From positions 806,001-870,000 of the forward strand of contig CAWDPQ010000009.1 in the NCBI GenBank assembly GCA_963804245.1: DNA of 64,000 nt, in the 5' to 3' direction. Made by a program: the position numbers and the translations under genes. Positions within the stretch are counted from its first letter, which is position 1. The number at the start of each line of letters is the position of its first letter. Positions 1 through 9,200 of this stretch are shown piece by piece. The notes under the pieces were generated by a model. The model was not told where the DNA came from and did not search any database. It was given only the letters and a program-made list of their open reading frames with translations. This DNA comes from CAWDPQ01 sp963804245. GTDB lineage: Bacteria; Acidobacteriota; Vicinamibacteria; Vicinamibacterales; 2-12-FULL-66-21.

Positions 1-769
1 CGAGGCGAATGCTCGGACCGCCGCCGTTCAGCCGAGCCTCCAGCCGTCGCCGCGAGGGTTGCGTCGTCTGTTCCACCGAAATGCCTTGAAGCTCGATACC
101 GCCGTTCGTAATGCTGGCCGAGAGGTTGGCCTTGGCATCCTGCGGCAGACGCAGCTTGATCCCGCCATTCGTGCACTCGAGTTTGACGCCGGGTTCTTTG
201 ACGTCGGTGAGCTCGACGTCGACGCCGCCGTTGGTTGTCGACGCTTCGATTGGTCCCCCGACGTCGCGCGCGCGAATGCCGCCGTTGGTTGTCTCCGCGT
301 TCACGCGGCCGTCGAGGCCGGCAATTTCGATTCCCCCGTTGACCGTGGTGAACCTGACTTCAGCGGACGCTGGCACCCTGATCGCGTACTGCACTTGAGC
401 GCTGCCGTGGAAGATCCCGGACGCGCGCGCCACCTTGGTTTCGACCTTGATCAGCGTTGGCGTCGCTTCTTCGCGAATCTCGATCCGCTCGAGCGCAGCC
501 TTGGCCGCCTCTGCTGTCGCTCCTCTCGCGATTTTCGTCGCGACGACTTCGACGGTGTCGTCCGAGGACGGGGTGACATCGATCTTGCCGTTGACGTTGC
601 TGATCTCGACGCGGCCACCCGGCTGCAGCTGGTAGGTCTTCCGCCATTCCGCCGATTCCTTCGCCTTCAGGTCGGCGGTGATGATGTCGCAGCCCGAGGA
701 GGCGGCGGACAGCAGGATCAGCGCCGGGAGGAGGGCGACGGCAGTCCGTGAGCGGACGAGTTTTGGCAT
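1..769 (-). CDS. DUF4097-like repeat lipoprotein (3' end outside window)
   Basis: The reading frame runs off the left edge, so the C-terminus is missing. The start ATG at 769 has AGGAG eight bases upstream; an in-frame ATG at 778 sits directly on that site and is less likely. The product begins with a lipoprotein-type signal ending S-S-G-C (Cys27), so it is probably an envelope lipoprotein. The rest is a regular beta-strand repeat in which T-N-G-G-I or T-N-G-G-V recurs about every 20 residues (five copies seen), typical of DUF4097 beta-helix-like proteins. The biochemical role is unknown. A frame on the opposite strand over the same bases is an antisense shadow. Confidence 0.8.
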   Translation of the reverse strand, partial: MPKLVRSRTAVALLPALILLSAASSGCDIITADLKAKESAEWRKTYQLQPGGRVEISNVNGKIDVTPSSDDTVEVVATKIARGATAEAAKAALERIEIREEATPTLIKVETKVARASGIFHGSAQVQYAIRVPASAEVRFTTVNGGIEIAGLDGRVNAETTNGGIRARDVGGPIEASTTNGGVDVELTDVKEPGVKLECTNGGIKLRLPQDAKANLSASITNGGIELQGISVEQTTQPSRRRLEARLNGGGPSIRL

Positions 770-800
770 GGATGACATCTCCTGGGTCTAAATACGTCGT

Positions 801-940
801 GGGTCAGATCTTGTTTCTTGCAGGGATTCCGGAAAAGGGGACACTCACCGTTTGCGTCCCCCGGGGGTCAGATCTTGTTTCTTGCACGTTTGTCCTAATT
901 CGACAACAAGTCACCTGTGCAAGAAACAAGATCTGACCCC
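801..940. repeat. Composite palindromic element (family 1 complete copy plus half arms of families 1 and 2)
   Basis: A complete copy lies at 864-940: perfect 23-base inverted arms (864-886 and 918-940; arm begins GGGGTCAGATCTTGTTT) around 31 unique bases. Just upstream is a lone half arm (801-822), followed at 832-848 by half of a second family (AAAAGGGGACACTCACC). Other family-1 copies lie at 4173-4259 and 22124-22244. No coding capacity. The arrangement looks like REP-type elements interrupted or recombined with each other. Confidence 0.9.
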
Positions 941-993
941 AAGGGCGGGGTGCGAGGTGACCCCACACGGGGTGCGAGGTATCATCGTCCGAG

Positions 994-1428
994 ATGTCGG
1001 ATCGCAAGTATCGCCAGCGCGGCTACCAGGATCAGCCGCGCGAGCCGCGACGCGAGGAGCGCCCGGCGGAAAAGAAGGAATACGCGCCGCGTGGACAGCC
1101 GCCCGTTGCGCCCAAAACCTTCAACATGCCCGGTTTCCGCGAAGTGGTTCGCTGTGCCCGATGCGGGAACGAGCTGACGGTAGCGCTGGCGTGGAGCCAG
1201 GAAGGCACCTGCGTCCGATGCGGCGGGGAGCTCCACTCATGTGCCCAGTGCGTGAGCTTCGACACCGCCGCACCGTTCGAGTGTCAGAAGCCTATCCCAG
1301 CGCGCATTTCGCCGAAGGACGCGCGCAACGCCTGTCCGTTGTTCGAACCGAGGGTTACGGTTGAGCGGGAAACCAAGTCCGCGGCGCCGACGAGCGCACG
1401 CAAAGCGTTCGACGACCTGTTCAAGTGA
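994..1428 (+). CDS. Small cysteine-rich zinc-ribbon-like protein, unknown function
   Basis: A 144-residue protein. The first ~45 residues are basic and probably disordered (Arg/Pro/Glu-rich). The middle holds three C-x2-C pairs (Cys54/57, 73/76, 83/86) plus Cys97 and Cys114, a pattern expected for one or two bound zinc ions. I recognise no catalytic motif and no signal peptide, so it is probably cytoplasmic; nucleic-acid binding is only a guess. A TATCAT hexamer at 980-985 lies eight bases before the ATG and no Shine-Dalgarno is visible, suggesting a leaderless transcript. The 3' end overlaps the convergent next gene by 8 bases. Confidence 0.7.
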   Translation: MSDRKYRQRGYQDQPREPRREERPAEKKEYAPRGQPPVAPKTFNMPGFREVVRCARCGNELTVALAWSQEGTCVRCGGELHSCAQCVSFDTAAPFECQKPIPARISPKDARNACPLFEPRVTVERETKSAAPTSARKAFDDLFK

Positions 1429-2632
1429 CCAATGCGCGCTTGAGGCTCGCCAGCGTCCGTTCCAGTGATTCCCGCGCCACGCCTTCCACCATCCCCCCGA
1501 CAAACCACTTCAAGACCGCGGGCACGTCCCGGCTCAGGCTGATCGACTCGCATTCGATGAGCACGCCGCCGTTAACGGCTTCGTAGCGCCAGTAGGCGTT
1601 GAGACGCCAGAGAAACCCCTGATCTTGCCCGTCCGGCTTTTCACGCTCCTTGGCCGTACCGGCATCGGCGAGCTCCGCAATCCGCGTCGAGACGCTTCGA
1701 GCCGTGGCGCGTGACGCCGCGAGCTGCCTGACCTCGACGGCGTGCTCGGTGTTATAGGTGACGGTCACCACCTTCGTCCGTCGCAGTTTCAGGAACACCC
1801 GGTGCGTGGCGCCGTCGCGCGCGAGCAACCGCGATGCGATGACGTCGTCGTAATACTCGGACTCCCGGCCAGCCTGCTTCGCAAGGTGCTGGAGCACGGC
1901 CTGTAAGGTCACGCCCGGTACGAAGACGGCGCCGGCCCAATGATGAATCTTGCCGTCCGGCACGTCCACCGAACTACCACTCGGTTGCGGGCGTTCCAAG
2001 CGCTGCATCGAGATCCGGCCGGACATCGCCGCCTCTTTCCAACCCTTGAAGCCGAAAGAGTCGAGCGCAAAGAACGGCGAGCCTTCCACCGCCGCATTCT
2101 TGAGCCGCGCGTCCACTTGACGCTCGTATGCGGACCACGCCTGGAGCGTGGGAGCGCGGAGCTCGACGCTCTCCGGGCCCGTGCTGGCGAATGCGGCCGA
2201 TCCGATCAGAAGCATCATCGCTGTCAGCGACGCCGTTCGCCGGAACACGAGCCACTCACTCGCTGCGAAGTTCACCATGGAACAAACCATTATCGCCGTG
2301 ATGTTCGACGCCAGGGGCTCGACCTGGTACTCGCCGGTGAGAAGCCGGGCGATGGCCACATTGCCCAACAGCGAAACGAAGCCGTTCAGCGCGTGAAACC
2401 GCCACAAGCGTGCACCGAGTGCTCTTATTGACGTGATTGGCCGATCGCACCACGTCCACCTCTGATGCCACAAGAAGTTGTGAAGCACCGCACATTCGAC
2501 TGCGACCGCCGTCGCCCAGAGATACGGAACGTCGAGGTACCGCAGCAGCAGGGTGAGAATCCCGAGCTGCACGGCGATCCCCAGACCGCCAACGCCGTTG
2601 AACGCGATCCACCGGTGCACCAGGCCACCCAT
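1421..2632 (-). CDS. GtrA-like membrane protein fused to a ~250-residue C-terminal domain
   Basis: A 403-residue protein. Residues ~5-130 look like GtrA/DPMS: four hydrophobic helices, with the typical W-x-x-x-R-W-T-W and a V-F-R-R end. GtrA proteins are linked to polyprenyl-phosphate sugar translocation. After V-F-R-R comes a second hydrophobic stretch (L-T-A-M-M-L-L-I-G-S-A-A-F-A) resembling a signal peptide, then ~250 residues that look like a secreted START/SRPBCC-type domain. This is not a usual GtrA architecture. It may be a real fusion, or two genes merged by an indel that removed a stop, since frameshifts are common here. It starts 33 bases after mutM ends, so the two are probably co-transcribed. 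Confidence 0.65.
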   Translation of the reverse strand: MGGLVHRWIAFNGVGGLGIAVQLGILTLLLRYLDVPYLWATAVAVECAVLHNFLWHQRWTWCDRPITSIRALGARLWRFHALNGFVSLLGNVAIARLLTGEYQVEPLASNITAIMVCSMVNFAASEWLVFRRTASLTAMMLLIGSAAFASTGPESVELRAPTLQAWSAYERQVDARLKNAAVEGSPFFALDSFGFKGWKEAAMSGRISMQRLERPQPSGSSVDVPDGKIHHWAGAVFVPGVTLQAVLQHLAKQAGRESEYYDDVIASRLLARDGATHRVFLKLRRTKVVTVTYNTEHAVEVRQLAASRATARSVSTRIAELADAGTAKEREKPDGQDQGFLWRLNAYWRYEAVNGGVLIECESISLSRDVPAVLKWFVGGMVEGVARESLERTLASLKRALVT

Positions 2633-2665
2633 GCTCTGGAATGCGTCAAATCTGCCGGGGCCGGC

Positions 2666-3586
2666 TCAACTGCGCTTTTTGACACTGTATTCCTGCCTGC
2701 GCTGCTCCAGCTCATCGAGTGTTTTCGGCCAGTCGTCTCGAAGGAGCCGTGACAGTGCCCGATCCGACAAGAGACGTCCTCCTGTCTGGCACCGGCTGCA
2801 GTAGTTCGCTTCGTTGCGCGCGTAAACGATGCGCTGGATGGGACTGCCGCAGACGGGACACGGCCGGCCAAACTTTCCGTGCACCACCATGTCGGGACGG
2901 AAGGCCGTGACCTTTTCCGGAAAGCGATCGCCAGCTTCAGTCCGCAACCGATCGACCCATGCCGTCAGCGTGTCGCGAGTCGTATGGTAGAGCGTTTCGA
3001 TTTCCTCCTCGCTCAGCGCAGAGGTCAGCTTCATCGGCGACAGTCGCGCCGCATGGAGGATCTCGTCGGAGTAGGCGTTACCGATTCCGCTGAAGATCCG
3101 GGGATCGGTCAACGCCCGCTTCAGCGTGTGGTTCTCGCGCCGCAGGCGATCGGCGAAAGCAGTCAGCGGCGCATCGAGCACTTCGAGGCCGCCCGGGTTG
3201 TGGGCGTCCAGAGCCTCGGCGCCGCGGACGATGTGGATCGAGGCCTGCCGCCGCGCGCCGGCTTCGGTGAGGAGGAGCGTCCCGTCAGGGAAATCGAACG
3301 CGGCCATGCCGACCTTTGCCGGGATCGTGGCCCCTCGCTCGCGCCAGCGAAGACGGCCGGCAATCATGAGGTGCAGCACGAGGAATAACTCGCCATCGAA
3401 GGCGAAAACGATGCGCTTGCCGAGGCGGCGCAGGTCGATGACGCTGCGACCCTCCAATATGCCGGGCGGGGGCTCGATCGTCCGAACGACGAACGGATTC
3501 CCGAGACGCAGTCGGTCGAGCCGCTGCGTGCGCACTCGCGGAGCGAGCGCCTGGAGGTAGAGCTCGACGTCCGGCAGCTCGGGCAT
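2666..3586 (-). CDS. mutM: Formamidopyrimidine-DNA glycosylase family protein (Fpg/Nei)
   Basis: Base-excision repair glycosylase/AP lyase of 306 residues. The N-terminus P-E-L-P-D-V-E supplies the Schiff-base proline and catalytic Glu3. The L-G-K-R segment near residue 57 fits the conserved lysine, and a helix-two-turn-helix region carries S-G-I-G-N-A-Y. The zinc finger is intact: C-P-V-C at 243-246 and C-S-R-C at 263-266. About 35 residues follow the usual finger end, an extension seen in a subgroup of the family. Substrate (8-oxoG or oxidised pyrimidines) cannot be told from sequence. First gene of a pair with the GtrA-like gene; divergent from 3636. Confidence 0.9.
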   Translation of the reverse strand: MPELPDVELYLQALAPRVRTQRLDRLRLGNPFVVRTIEPPPGILEGRSVIDLRRLGKRIVFAFDGELFLVLHLMIAGRLRWRERGATIPAKVGMAAFDFPDGTLLLTEAGARRQASIHIVRGAEALDAHNPGGLEVLDAPLTAFADRLRRENHTLKRALTDPRIFSGIGNAYSDEILHAARLSPMKLTSALSEEEIETLYHTTRDTLTAWVDRLRTEAGDRFPEKVTAFRPDMVVHGKFGRPCPVCGSPIQRIVYARNEANYCSRCQTGGRLLSDRALSRLLRDDWPKTLDELEQRRQEYSVKKRS

Positions 3587-3614
3587 GACGCCTTCAGGAT
3601 GTCACAAAGGTCGC

Positions 3615-3620
3615 TATAAT
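3615..3620 (+). promoter_or_regulatory. Consensus -10 box upstream of the truncated serine hydrolase
   Basis: TATAAT, 15 bases before the ATG at 3636, in the short gap between the divergent mutM and serine-hydrolase starts. No convincing -35 box was identified. Confidence 0.5.
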
Positions 3621-3635
3621 CGAGACGCGTAGCAC

Positions 3636-4157
3636 ATGACACGCCAACGCCATGTCGGCGCCGTTCTTCTGGCGGCGCTGGTGTGCGTGTTCCTGATCGC
3701 GGCGGTCTCCGCCCGCGCGCCGCAGCGGCCGTGGGCGGCACAGATCGACGCCGTCTTCCAGCCATGGCACGGCAAGAGCTCACCCGGCTGCGCCGTGGGC
3801 GTCTACAAAGATGGTCGACTCGTCTTCGATCGCGGTTATGGAATGGCCGATCTCGAGCACGATGAGCCGATCGACGCAGACAGCGTCTTCTACGTCGGCT
3901 CGGTGGCGAAGCAGTTCACCGCGTTTACCGCCGCTCTTGCGATCCAGCAGCAAGGCGACACCTTGATGCTGCAGCGCGATTCCGATCTCGAGGCCAGTGC
4001 GCTCGAACACGCAGCGGATGGAGCCTTTCGATGGTCCGGCATGACCGTTCGCTTCGAGCACGGAGGCGACGGCGCGGTGGGCACCTTGGTCGTTGACGCC
4101 GGGCGGGTGCGCGACATCCGGTTCGCACGCACGGCGCCCACGTCGCGCAGTCGGTAG
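3636..4157 (+). pseudogene. Class C beta-lactamase-fold serine hydrolase with large internal in-frame deletion
   Basis: The 173-residue product has a signal peptide followed by the N-terminal part of a serine hydrolase: G-C-A-V-G-V-Y-K-D-G-R and the S-V-A-K nucleophile tetrad (Ser89, Lys92). Right after A-L-A-I-Q-Q-Q it jumps to a C-terminal beta-domain sequence (D-T-L-M-L-Q-R ... D-A-G-R-V-R-D-I-R-F). Everything between, including the Y-x-N and H-x-G motifs, is missing. Relatives are usually 400-600 residues, so about 1 kb seems lost without breaking the frame. The product is probably inactive. A family-1 palindrome starts 16 bases after the stop. Confidence 0.75.
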
Positions 4158-4172
4158 GAAGAAAGAAGGAAG

Positions 4173-4259
4173 GGGGTCAGATCTTGTTTCTTGCACGAGT
4201 GTCCTCTTTTGAGGCGCCTCCGAAAGAGGACGATCTTGCAAGAAACAAGATCTGACCCC
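4173..4259. repeat. Palindromic repeat, family 1, complete copy
   Basis: Perfect 23-base inverted arms at 4173-4195 and 4237-4259. The centre holds a second inverted pair (GTCCTCTTT ... AAAGAGGAC), so the copy could fold as a long hairpin with a bulge. It fills most of the gap between the truncated serine hydrolase and the radical SAM gene, ending 20 bases before the latter's ATG. Confidence 0.9.
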
Positions 4260-4279
4260 AACCCAGTGGCGGGGCACTC

Positions 4280-5860
4280 ATGAACATCCTGCTCTTGTCG
4301 ATGCCTGACTCGTTCGAACACACCGCAACCGTGGCCATGCGGATGCCGAACGGCGCGCTCGTCTCACTCGCCGGCAATGTCGATCCCCATCATCGGATCG
4401 CCATCGCCGACCTGATTCTCGTTCAGCGGCGCGTACGCGAAACCGTCGAACGCCTCGTGCGCGAGCTCGAGCCCGACGTCGTCGGCCTGTCCGTGATGAC
4501 CTTCCAGCGGCGGACCGCCCACAAGGTCGTCAAACTGATCCGCGCCCTCCGGCCCCAGACGCGAATTGTCGTCGGCGGCTACGACCCAAGCCTCGCGACG
4601 GATGTCTACGAGGATCCAAGCTGGGGCGTCGATGCCATCGTTCGTGGCGAGGGAGACATCACCTTCCGCGAGCTGCTGCGCCGCTTCGAAGCCGGTGAAG
4701 AGCCTCACGATGTTGCCGGTCTCTCGTACCGCTCAGGAGCGGAATTCGTGCGCACGCCCAACCGTCCGGTGAGCAGCCTGGCCGGTGAGGAGGTTCGTCT
4801 CCCGAATCGTTCCGCGCGCGTGCTCGACGGCTACACCTTCCTCGGGCGGCGGATTGATGTCGTCGAAACCTCGCGCGGCTGCACCTACGATTGCAGCTTC
4901 TGCTCCATCATCGAGATGCGCGGGCGTAATTTTCACACCTGGACGATCGAGCGTGTCCTCGCCGATATCGCGGACGCCAGGCACCGCGGCGCCCGGGCAG
5001 TCTTCATCGTCGATGACAACATCACGTTGAACGTGGCTCGCTTCAAGGCGCTGTGCGAAGCGATTACCCAGGCTGGACTGAACGACATCGACTACATCGT
5101 GCAGGGGATGACGTCGTCCATTGCGGCGGCCGGCGAACCGCTGGCGGCAGCCATGCGCGCCGCCGGGTTTCGCTACGTGTTTCTCGGGATCGAGAACGTT
5201 CTCGAGAGCGATCTGCGGTTCCTGCGCGCCTCGGCGAAGAACGCGACCCGCGAGCGGGGCCGGCAGGTGGGGAACGCGACGATTCGGTCAATCGAGCTGC
5301 TGCACCGCCATGGCATGTACGTCGTCGGCGGATTGATCGTGGGAAATCCGGACGACACGCGAGCGTCCATCGACGCCAACCTCACGTTCGCCCGCGAGTA
5401 CATCGACTGGCCGTACATCCAGCATCCGACACCGTATCCCGGTACGCCGATGACGAGGGATTTCCTGGAGCGTCAGCTCATCGTGAACGACCGCGTCGAG
5501 GAGTACGATGGAACGACGGCCGTGGTGCGCAGTGAGCATTTGACCGCGGAGGAGATCGAGTTCCTCCGCTGGCGCGCCGAACGGTGGATGAAGCTCAGAC
5601 ATTTCTGGCCGGCGCTCGTGCACAACCCGGGCTTCATACTCCGGCACGGCGCCGCCATGCTCGGCCACACGTTCCGTGGCAGCTCGGTGCGATCGTTGCT
5701 CGGGCTCGAGAGCGAGCGGGCCGCCTTTGCACGATATCGGGCAATCCGCCGCGTCGAGCGAGACTATGTTCCAGAGGTCGACACCGACAGCGACGAGCAA
5801 GGGAGTCGGATCTCGATGATCGCGGACCGTGTGAACCGTCGAGAGCTGACGCCGCACTGA
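4280..5860 (+). CDS. B12-binding-domain radical SAM protein
   Basis: A 526-residue enzyme. Residues ~1-150 form a cobalamin-binding-like Rossmann domain (V-V-G-L-S-V-M-T-F, I-V-V-G-G-Y). Residues ~190-400 form the radical SAM barrel with the cluster motif C-T-Y-D-C-S-F-C (Cys201, 205, 208). The last ~130 residues are unassigned. Such proteins catalyse methylations, rearrangements or other radical steps on lipids, cofactors or natural products; the substrate cannot be told here. The domain order resembles the hopanoid/bacteriochlorophyll-type group, but that is weak. Fourteen bases separate it from the downstream STAS gene, so they are likely co-transcribed. Confidence 0.85.
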   Translation: MNILLLSMPDSFEHTATVAMRMPNGALVSLAGNVDPHHRIAIADLILVQRRVRETVERLVRELEPDVVGLSVMTFQRRTAHKVVKLIRALRPQTRIVVGGYDPSLATDVYEDPSWGVDAIVRGEGDITFRELLRRFEAGEEPHDVAGLSYRSGAEFVRTPNRPVSSLAGEEVRLPNRSARVLDGYTFLGRRIDVVETSRGCTYDCSFCSIIEMRGRNFHTWTIERVLADIADARHRGARAVFIVDDNITLNVARFKALCEAITQAGLNDIDYIVQGMTSSIAAAGEPLAAAMRAAGFRYVFLGIENVLESDLRFLRASAKNATRERGRQVGNATIRSIELLHRHGMYVVGGLIVGNPDDTRASIDANLTFAREYIDWPYIQHPTPYPGTPMTRDFLERQLIVNDRVEEYDGTTAVVRSEHLTAEEIEFLRWRAERWMKLRHFWPALVHNPGFILRHGAAMLGHTFRGSSVRSLLGLESERAAFARYRAIRRVERDYVPEVDTDSDEQGSRISMIADRVNRRELTPH

Positions 5861-5873
5861 AGGAGGCACGTTC

Positions 5874-6230
5874 ATGCGGGACGTGACGTCAGTCCTGCGC
5901 ATCGCCGAGCGGAACGTTGGCGGGGTGACGATTCTCGATCTGGCCGGACGGCTGGTCATGGATCAGGGAGACGCCGCCTTCCGCGACCGCGTGGTGGACC
6001 TTCTCGCACGGCAGCAGAAGCAGATGATCATCAACCTGCAGGAGGTCACCTATATCGACAGTGCCGGCGTGGGCATGCTCGTCGCGAAAATGCTGAGCGT
6101 GAGACGGGCCGGTGGCGACATGAAACTGCTTCACCTCACGACGCGCAGCAATCGCGTCATGACCATCACCCGGCTGCTGACGGTCTTCGAGGCATTCGAC
6201 GACGAAGAGGAGGCCATTCGCAGCTTCTAG
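5874..6230 (+). CDS. STAS-domain anti-sigma factor antagonist
   Basis: A 118-residue single STAS domain of the SpoIIAA/RsbV type. The motif Y-I-D-S-A-G-V-G-M-L carries the expected phosphorylatable Ser63, and the N-terminus fits the family's first strand (I-L-D-L-A-G-R-L). Such proteins control a sigma factor by binding an anti-sigma kinase when unphosphorylated. No kinase, anti-sigma or phosphatase gene lies nearby, so the partner must be elsewhere. The ribosome-binding site is a strong AGGAGG about eight bases before the ATG. It lies just downstream of the radical SAM gene. Confidence 0.88.
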   Translation: MRDVTSVLRIAERNVGGVTILDLAGRLVMDQGDAAFRDRVVDLLARQQKQMIINLQEVTYIDSAGVGMLVAKMLSVRRAGGDMKLLHLTTRSNRVMTITRLLTVFEAFDDEEEAIRSF

Positions 6231-6235
6231 GAAAA

Positions 6236-6262
6236 GGGAAAAGTTGAGTGTCCCCTTTTCCC
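6236..6262. repeat. Palindromic repeat, family 2, half copy
   Basis: Contains AAAAGTTGAGTGTCCCC followed by TTTTCCC and preceded by GGGAAAAG; matches one arm of the complete copy at 19082-19143. It lies between the STAS stop and the next gene's ATG (6280). Reading the next gene from an upstream TTG would translate the repeat, which argues for the ATG. Confidence 0.8.
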
Positions 6263-6279
6263 GCTTCATACTTGCCCGG

Positions 6280-9200
6280 ATGTCGCTGCCGCTCCGACTC
6301 CTCTTCACCGTTTGCCTCGTTGCACCGGCGTTTGGCTCCCAGTCTTCGAACACAACCGCCACCACCGATCCCAGCCTGTATCAGGACCTCAAGTGGCGCA
6401 ACGCCGGCCCGACGCGGGGCGGACGGGTGACGGCAATCAGCGGCGTTTCCAGTCAGCCCTGCACGTTCTTCATGGGCGCGACAGGCGGAGGCGTCTGGAA
6501 GACGGAGAACTGCGGCACGGACTGGACAGCCGTCAGCGATGGCCAGATAGCAACCGGTTCGATCGGCTCCATCGATGTCTCGGAATCGAATCCCAGTGTG
6601 GTCTGGGTTGGTACAGGGAGCGCCGCCCTTCGCAGCAATGTGATCATCGGTCGCGGCGCCTACAAATCGACCGATGCCGGCAAGACGTGGCAGTTCATGG
6701 GCCTGAAGGAGGCAGGCCAGATTGGCAGCGTCGTCATTCACCCAACAAACCCTGAGGTTGTCTGGGTCGCGGCGCTCGGCTCGCCGTTCGGTCCCAACGA
6801 CGAGCGCGGCATTTTCAAGACCACCGACGGCGGCCGAACCTGGCGCAAGACGCTCTTCGTCAACAACTCAACCGGCGGACGCGTCCTCGCCATGAACCAC
6901 GTCAATCCGAACGAGCTCTACGCCGGCATGTATCGCAGCTTCCGCAAAGGGTGGGACATCATCAGCGGAGGACCGGCGACCGAAGGCGGCATCTACAAAT
7001 CGACGGATGGTGGCGAGACGTGGACGAAGCTCTCCAATGGTCTCCCCAGCCGTTTGATCGGAAAAATCGACATCGACGTCGCCAGGAGCAGTCCGGCGAT
7101 CGTTTACGCGATGGTCGAAGCGCCCGGTTCCGAGGGAGGGTTGTATCGCTCGGACGATGCCGGCGCGAGTTGGCGCCTCATCAACGATGCCGGCAACCTG
7201 CGTTTTCGGCCGTTCTATTTCCACTACGTCGACGTCAACCCGAAAAATCCCGAGGAAGTGTGGGTCAGCGCGCTCGGGCTGTACAAGTCCACGAATGGCG
7301 GCAAGTCGTTCGCGACGATTCCCACGCCTCATGCGGACAACCATGGGATCTGGTTCAACCCGAACGATCCCCGCTACGCGGTGCAATGCCACGACGGCGG
7401 CGCCAACATCACGAGCGACGGTGGCCGCACGTGGTCCAGCATCCTGAACCAGCCGACGGCCGAGCTCTACATGGTCAGCGTCGACGAGCAGCACCCCTAC
7501 TTGCTGTATGCGCCGCAGCAGGACAACTCCACGGTCGTGGTGCCGAGCGTTCCCACCGCCAACTTTGCCTTCGATCACCCTGCCCAGGCCTGGTCGCAGG
7601 CATCCGGCTGCGAGACTGGCGGCATCTGGCCCACGCCGGACGGCCGGGTCATCTGGGGTGCGTGCAAGGGGGAGCTCGAACGCTTCAACGTCGATACCGG
7701 ACAATCGCAGGGAAAATGGATTTACCCGCAAAATCGCTACGGCCACCATCCTGACGACATCCAATACCGCTTTCCGCGTCAGACGGTGGTCATGGTGTCA
7801 CCGCACGATTCGAAAACGATCTATCAAGCTTCCCACGTCCTGCATCGATCGACCGACGACGGTGTCAACTGGCAGGTGATCAGTCCCGATCTGACCGCCC
7901 ACGAGAAGCAGTTCCAGATCGTGTCGGGCAATCCCATCACGCGTGACGTGACCGGGGAAGAGGTCTATTCATCCATCTACTCGATGGACGAATCGCGCGT
8001 GGAGCGAGGAGTGATCTGGATCGGCGCGAACGACGGGCCCGTCCACGTGACTCGTGACAATGGCCGGACCTGGGCCAATGTCACTCCCAAGGATTTGCCT
8101 CCGGGCGGGCGCGTCCAGAACATCGAGGCCTCGCCGATTCGAAAGGGCTCGGCCTACATAGCCGTCTATCGTTTCCTGCGCGAGCACGATTTGCGGCCCT
8201 ACATCTATCGCACCGAGGACTATGGTGCGACCTGGACCAGGCTGACCAACGGCAGCAACGGGATTCCAGCGGATCACCCGACGCGTGTGGTCCGCGAGGA
8301 CCCGTCGAGACCCGGCCTGCTCTACGCGGGGACAGAATTCGGATTCTTCGTTTCGTTCGACAACGGCGGACGCTGGCACTCGCTGCAGCAGAACCTGCCG
8401 GCGACGCCGGTCACCGATATCCGCGTGCACAGAGGCGATCTGGTGATTTCGACCATGGGGCGGTCGTTCTGGATCATGGACGACATCGCTCCGCTGCGTC
8501 AGATCGGATCGGCCACCAGCTTGACGCTGCTGCAGCCGGCAACGCGTGTGCGCTACCGAAGAGCAGGAGCGACAAACCGGCCAGGTGCACCGCAGTATTC
8601 ACCGGTCGCGCTGGCCATCGACTACCTGGTGCCGGCGGGATTCACCGAGCCGCTGATGTTGGAAATTACCGATGCCGGCGGCCGAATGGTGCGGAGAGTG
8701 TCGTCGGCCGTCGGCGTGGGCCAGCCAAGCCGTCAATCTGGCGGCGGTGAGATGTCGGATCCGGACGCACCGGCGTCTGGCCAGGGGCGCGGCGCCGCGG
8801 CGCTCCTGACCGCCAAACCCGGGCACAATCGTTTCGCGTGGGACTACCGCTGGTCGGACGGCGGTCCGCTGGTCGCACCCGGCACCTACACCGCTTCGCT
8901 GGGGGGAACGTCGAAAACGTTCGAGGTGGTCGTGGATCCTGGTGTGCTGCGTGATGGCATTACCGCCGCGGATCTTCTCGAACAGCAGAACTTCCTGCTC
9001 ACCGTTCGCGATACACAGGCTGAGGCCGTTCGCTTGCGCGCGCGCATTCAGAACGCGATGCAGAAGGCCGGCGTGAGCCTGCCGGCCGCGCCCGGCCCAG
9101 GGGAATGGGTCCAGCGCGGCAAGTATTCGCATCCTCTACAAGAGCTGTGGGCACGGGTCGCGACCGCGCCTGGCACCTACCAACAGGGGATGCTCATCGA

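Noticed and set aside
59..751. Plus-strand frame of 230 codons at the left edge
   Set aside because: The minus strand encodes a lipoprotein with regular T-N-G-G repeats and a good ribosome-binding site; the plus frame has no features.
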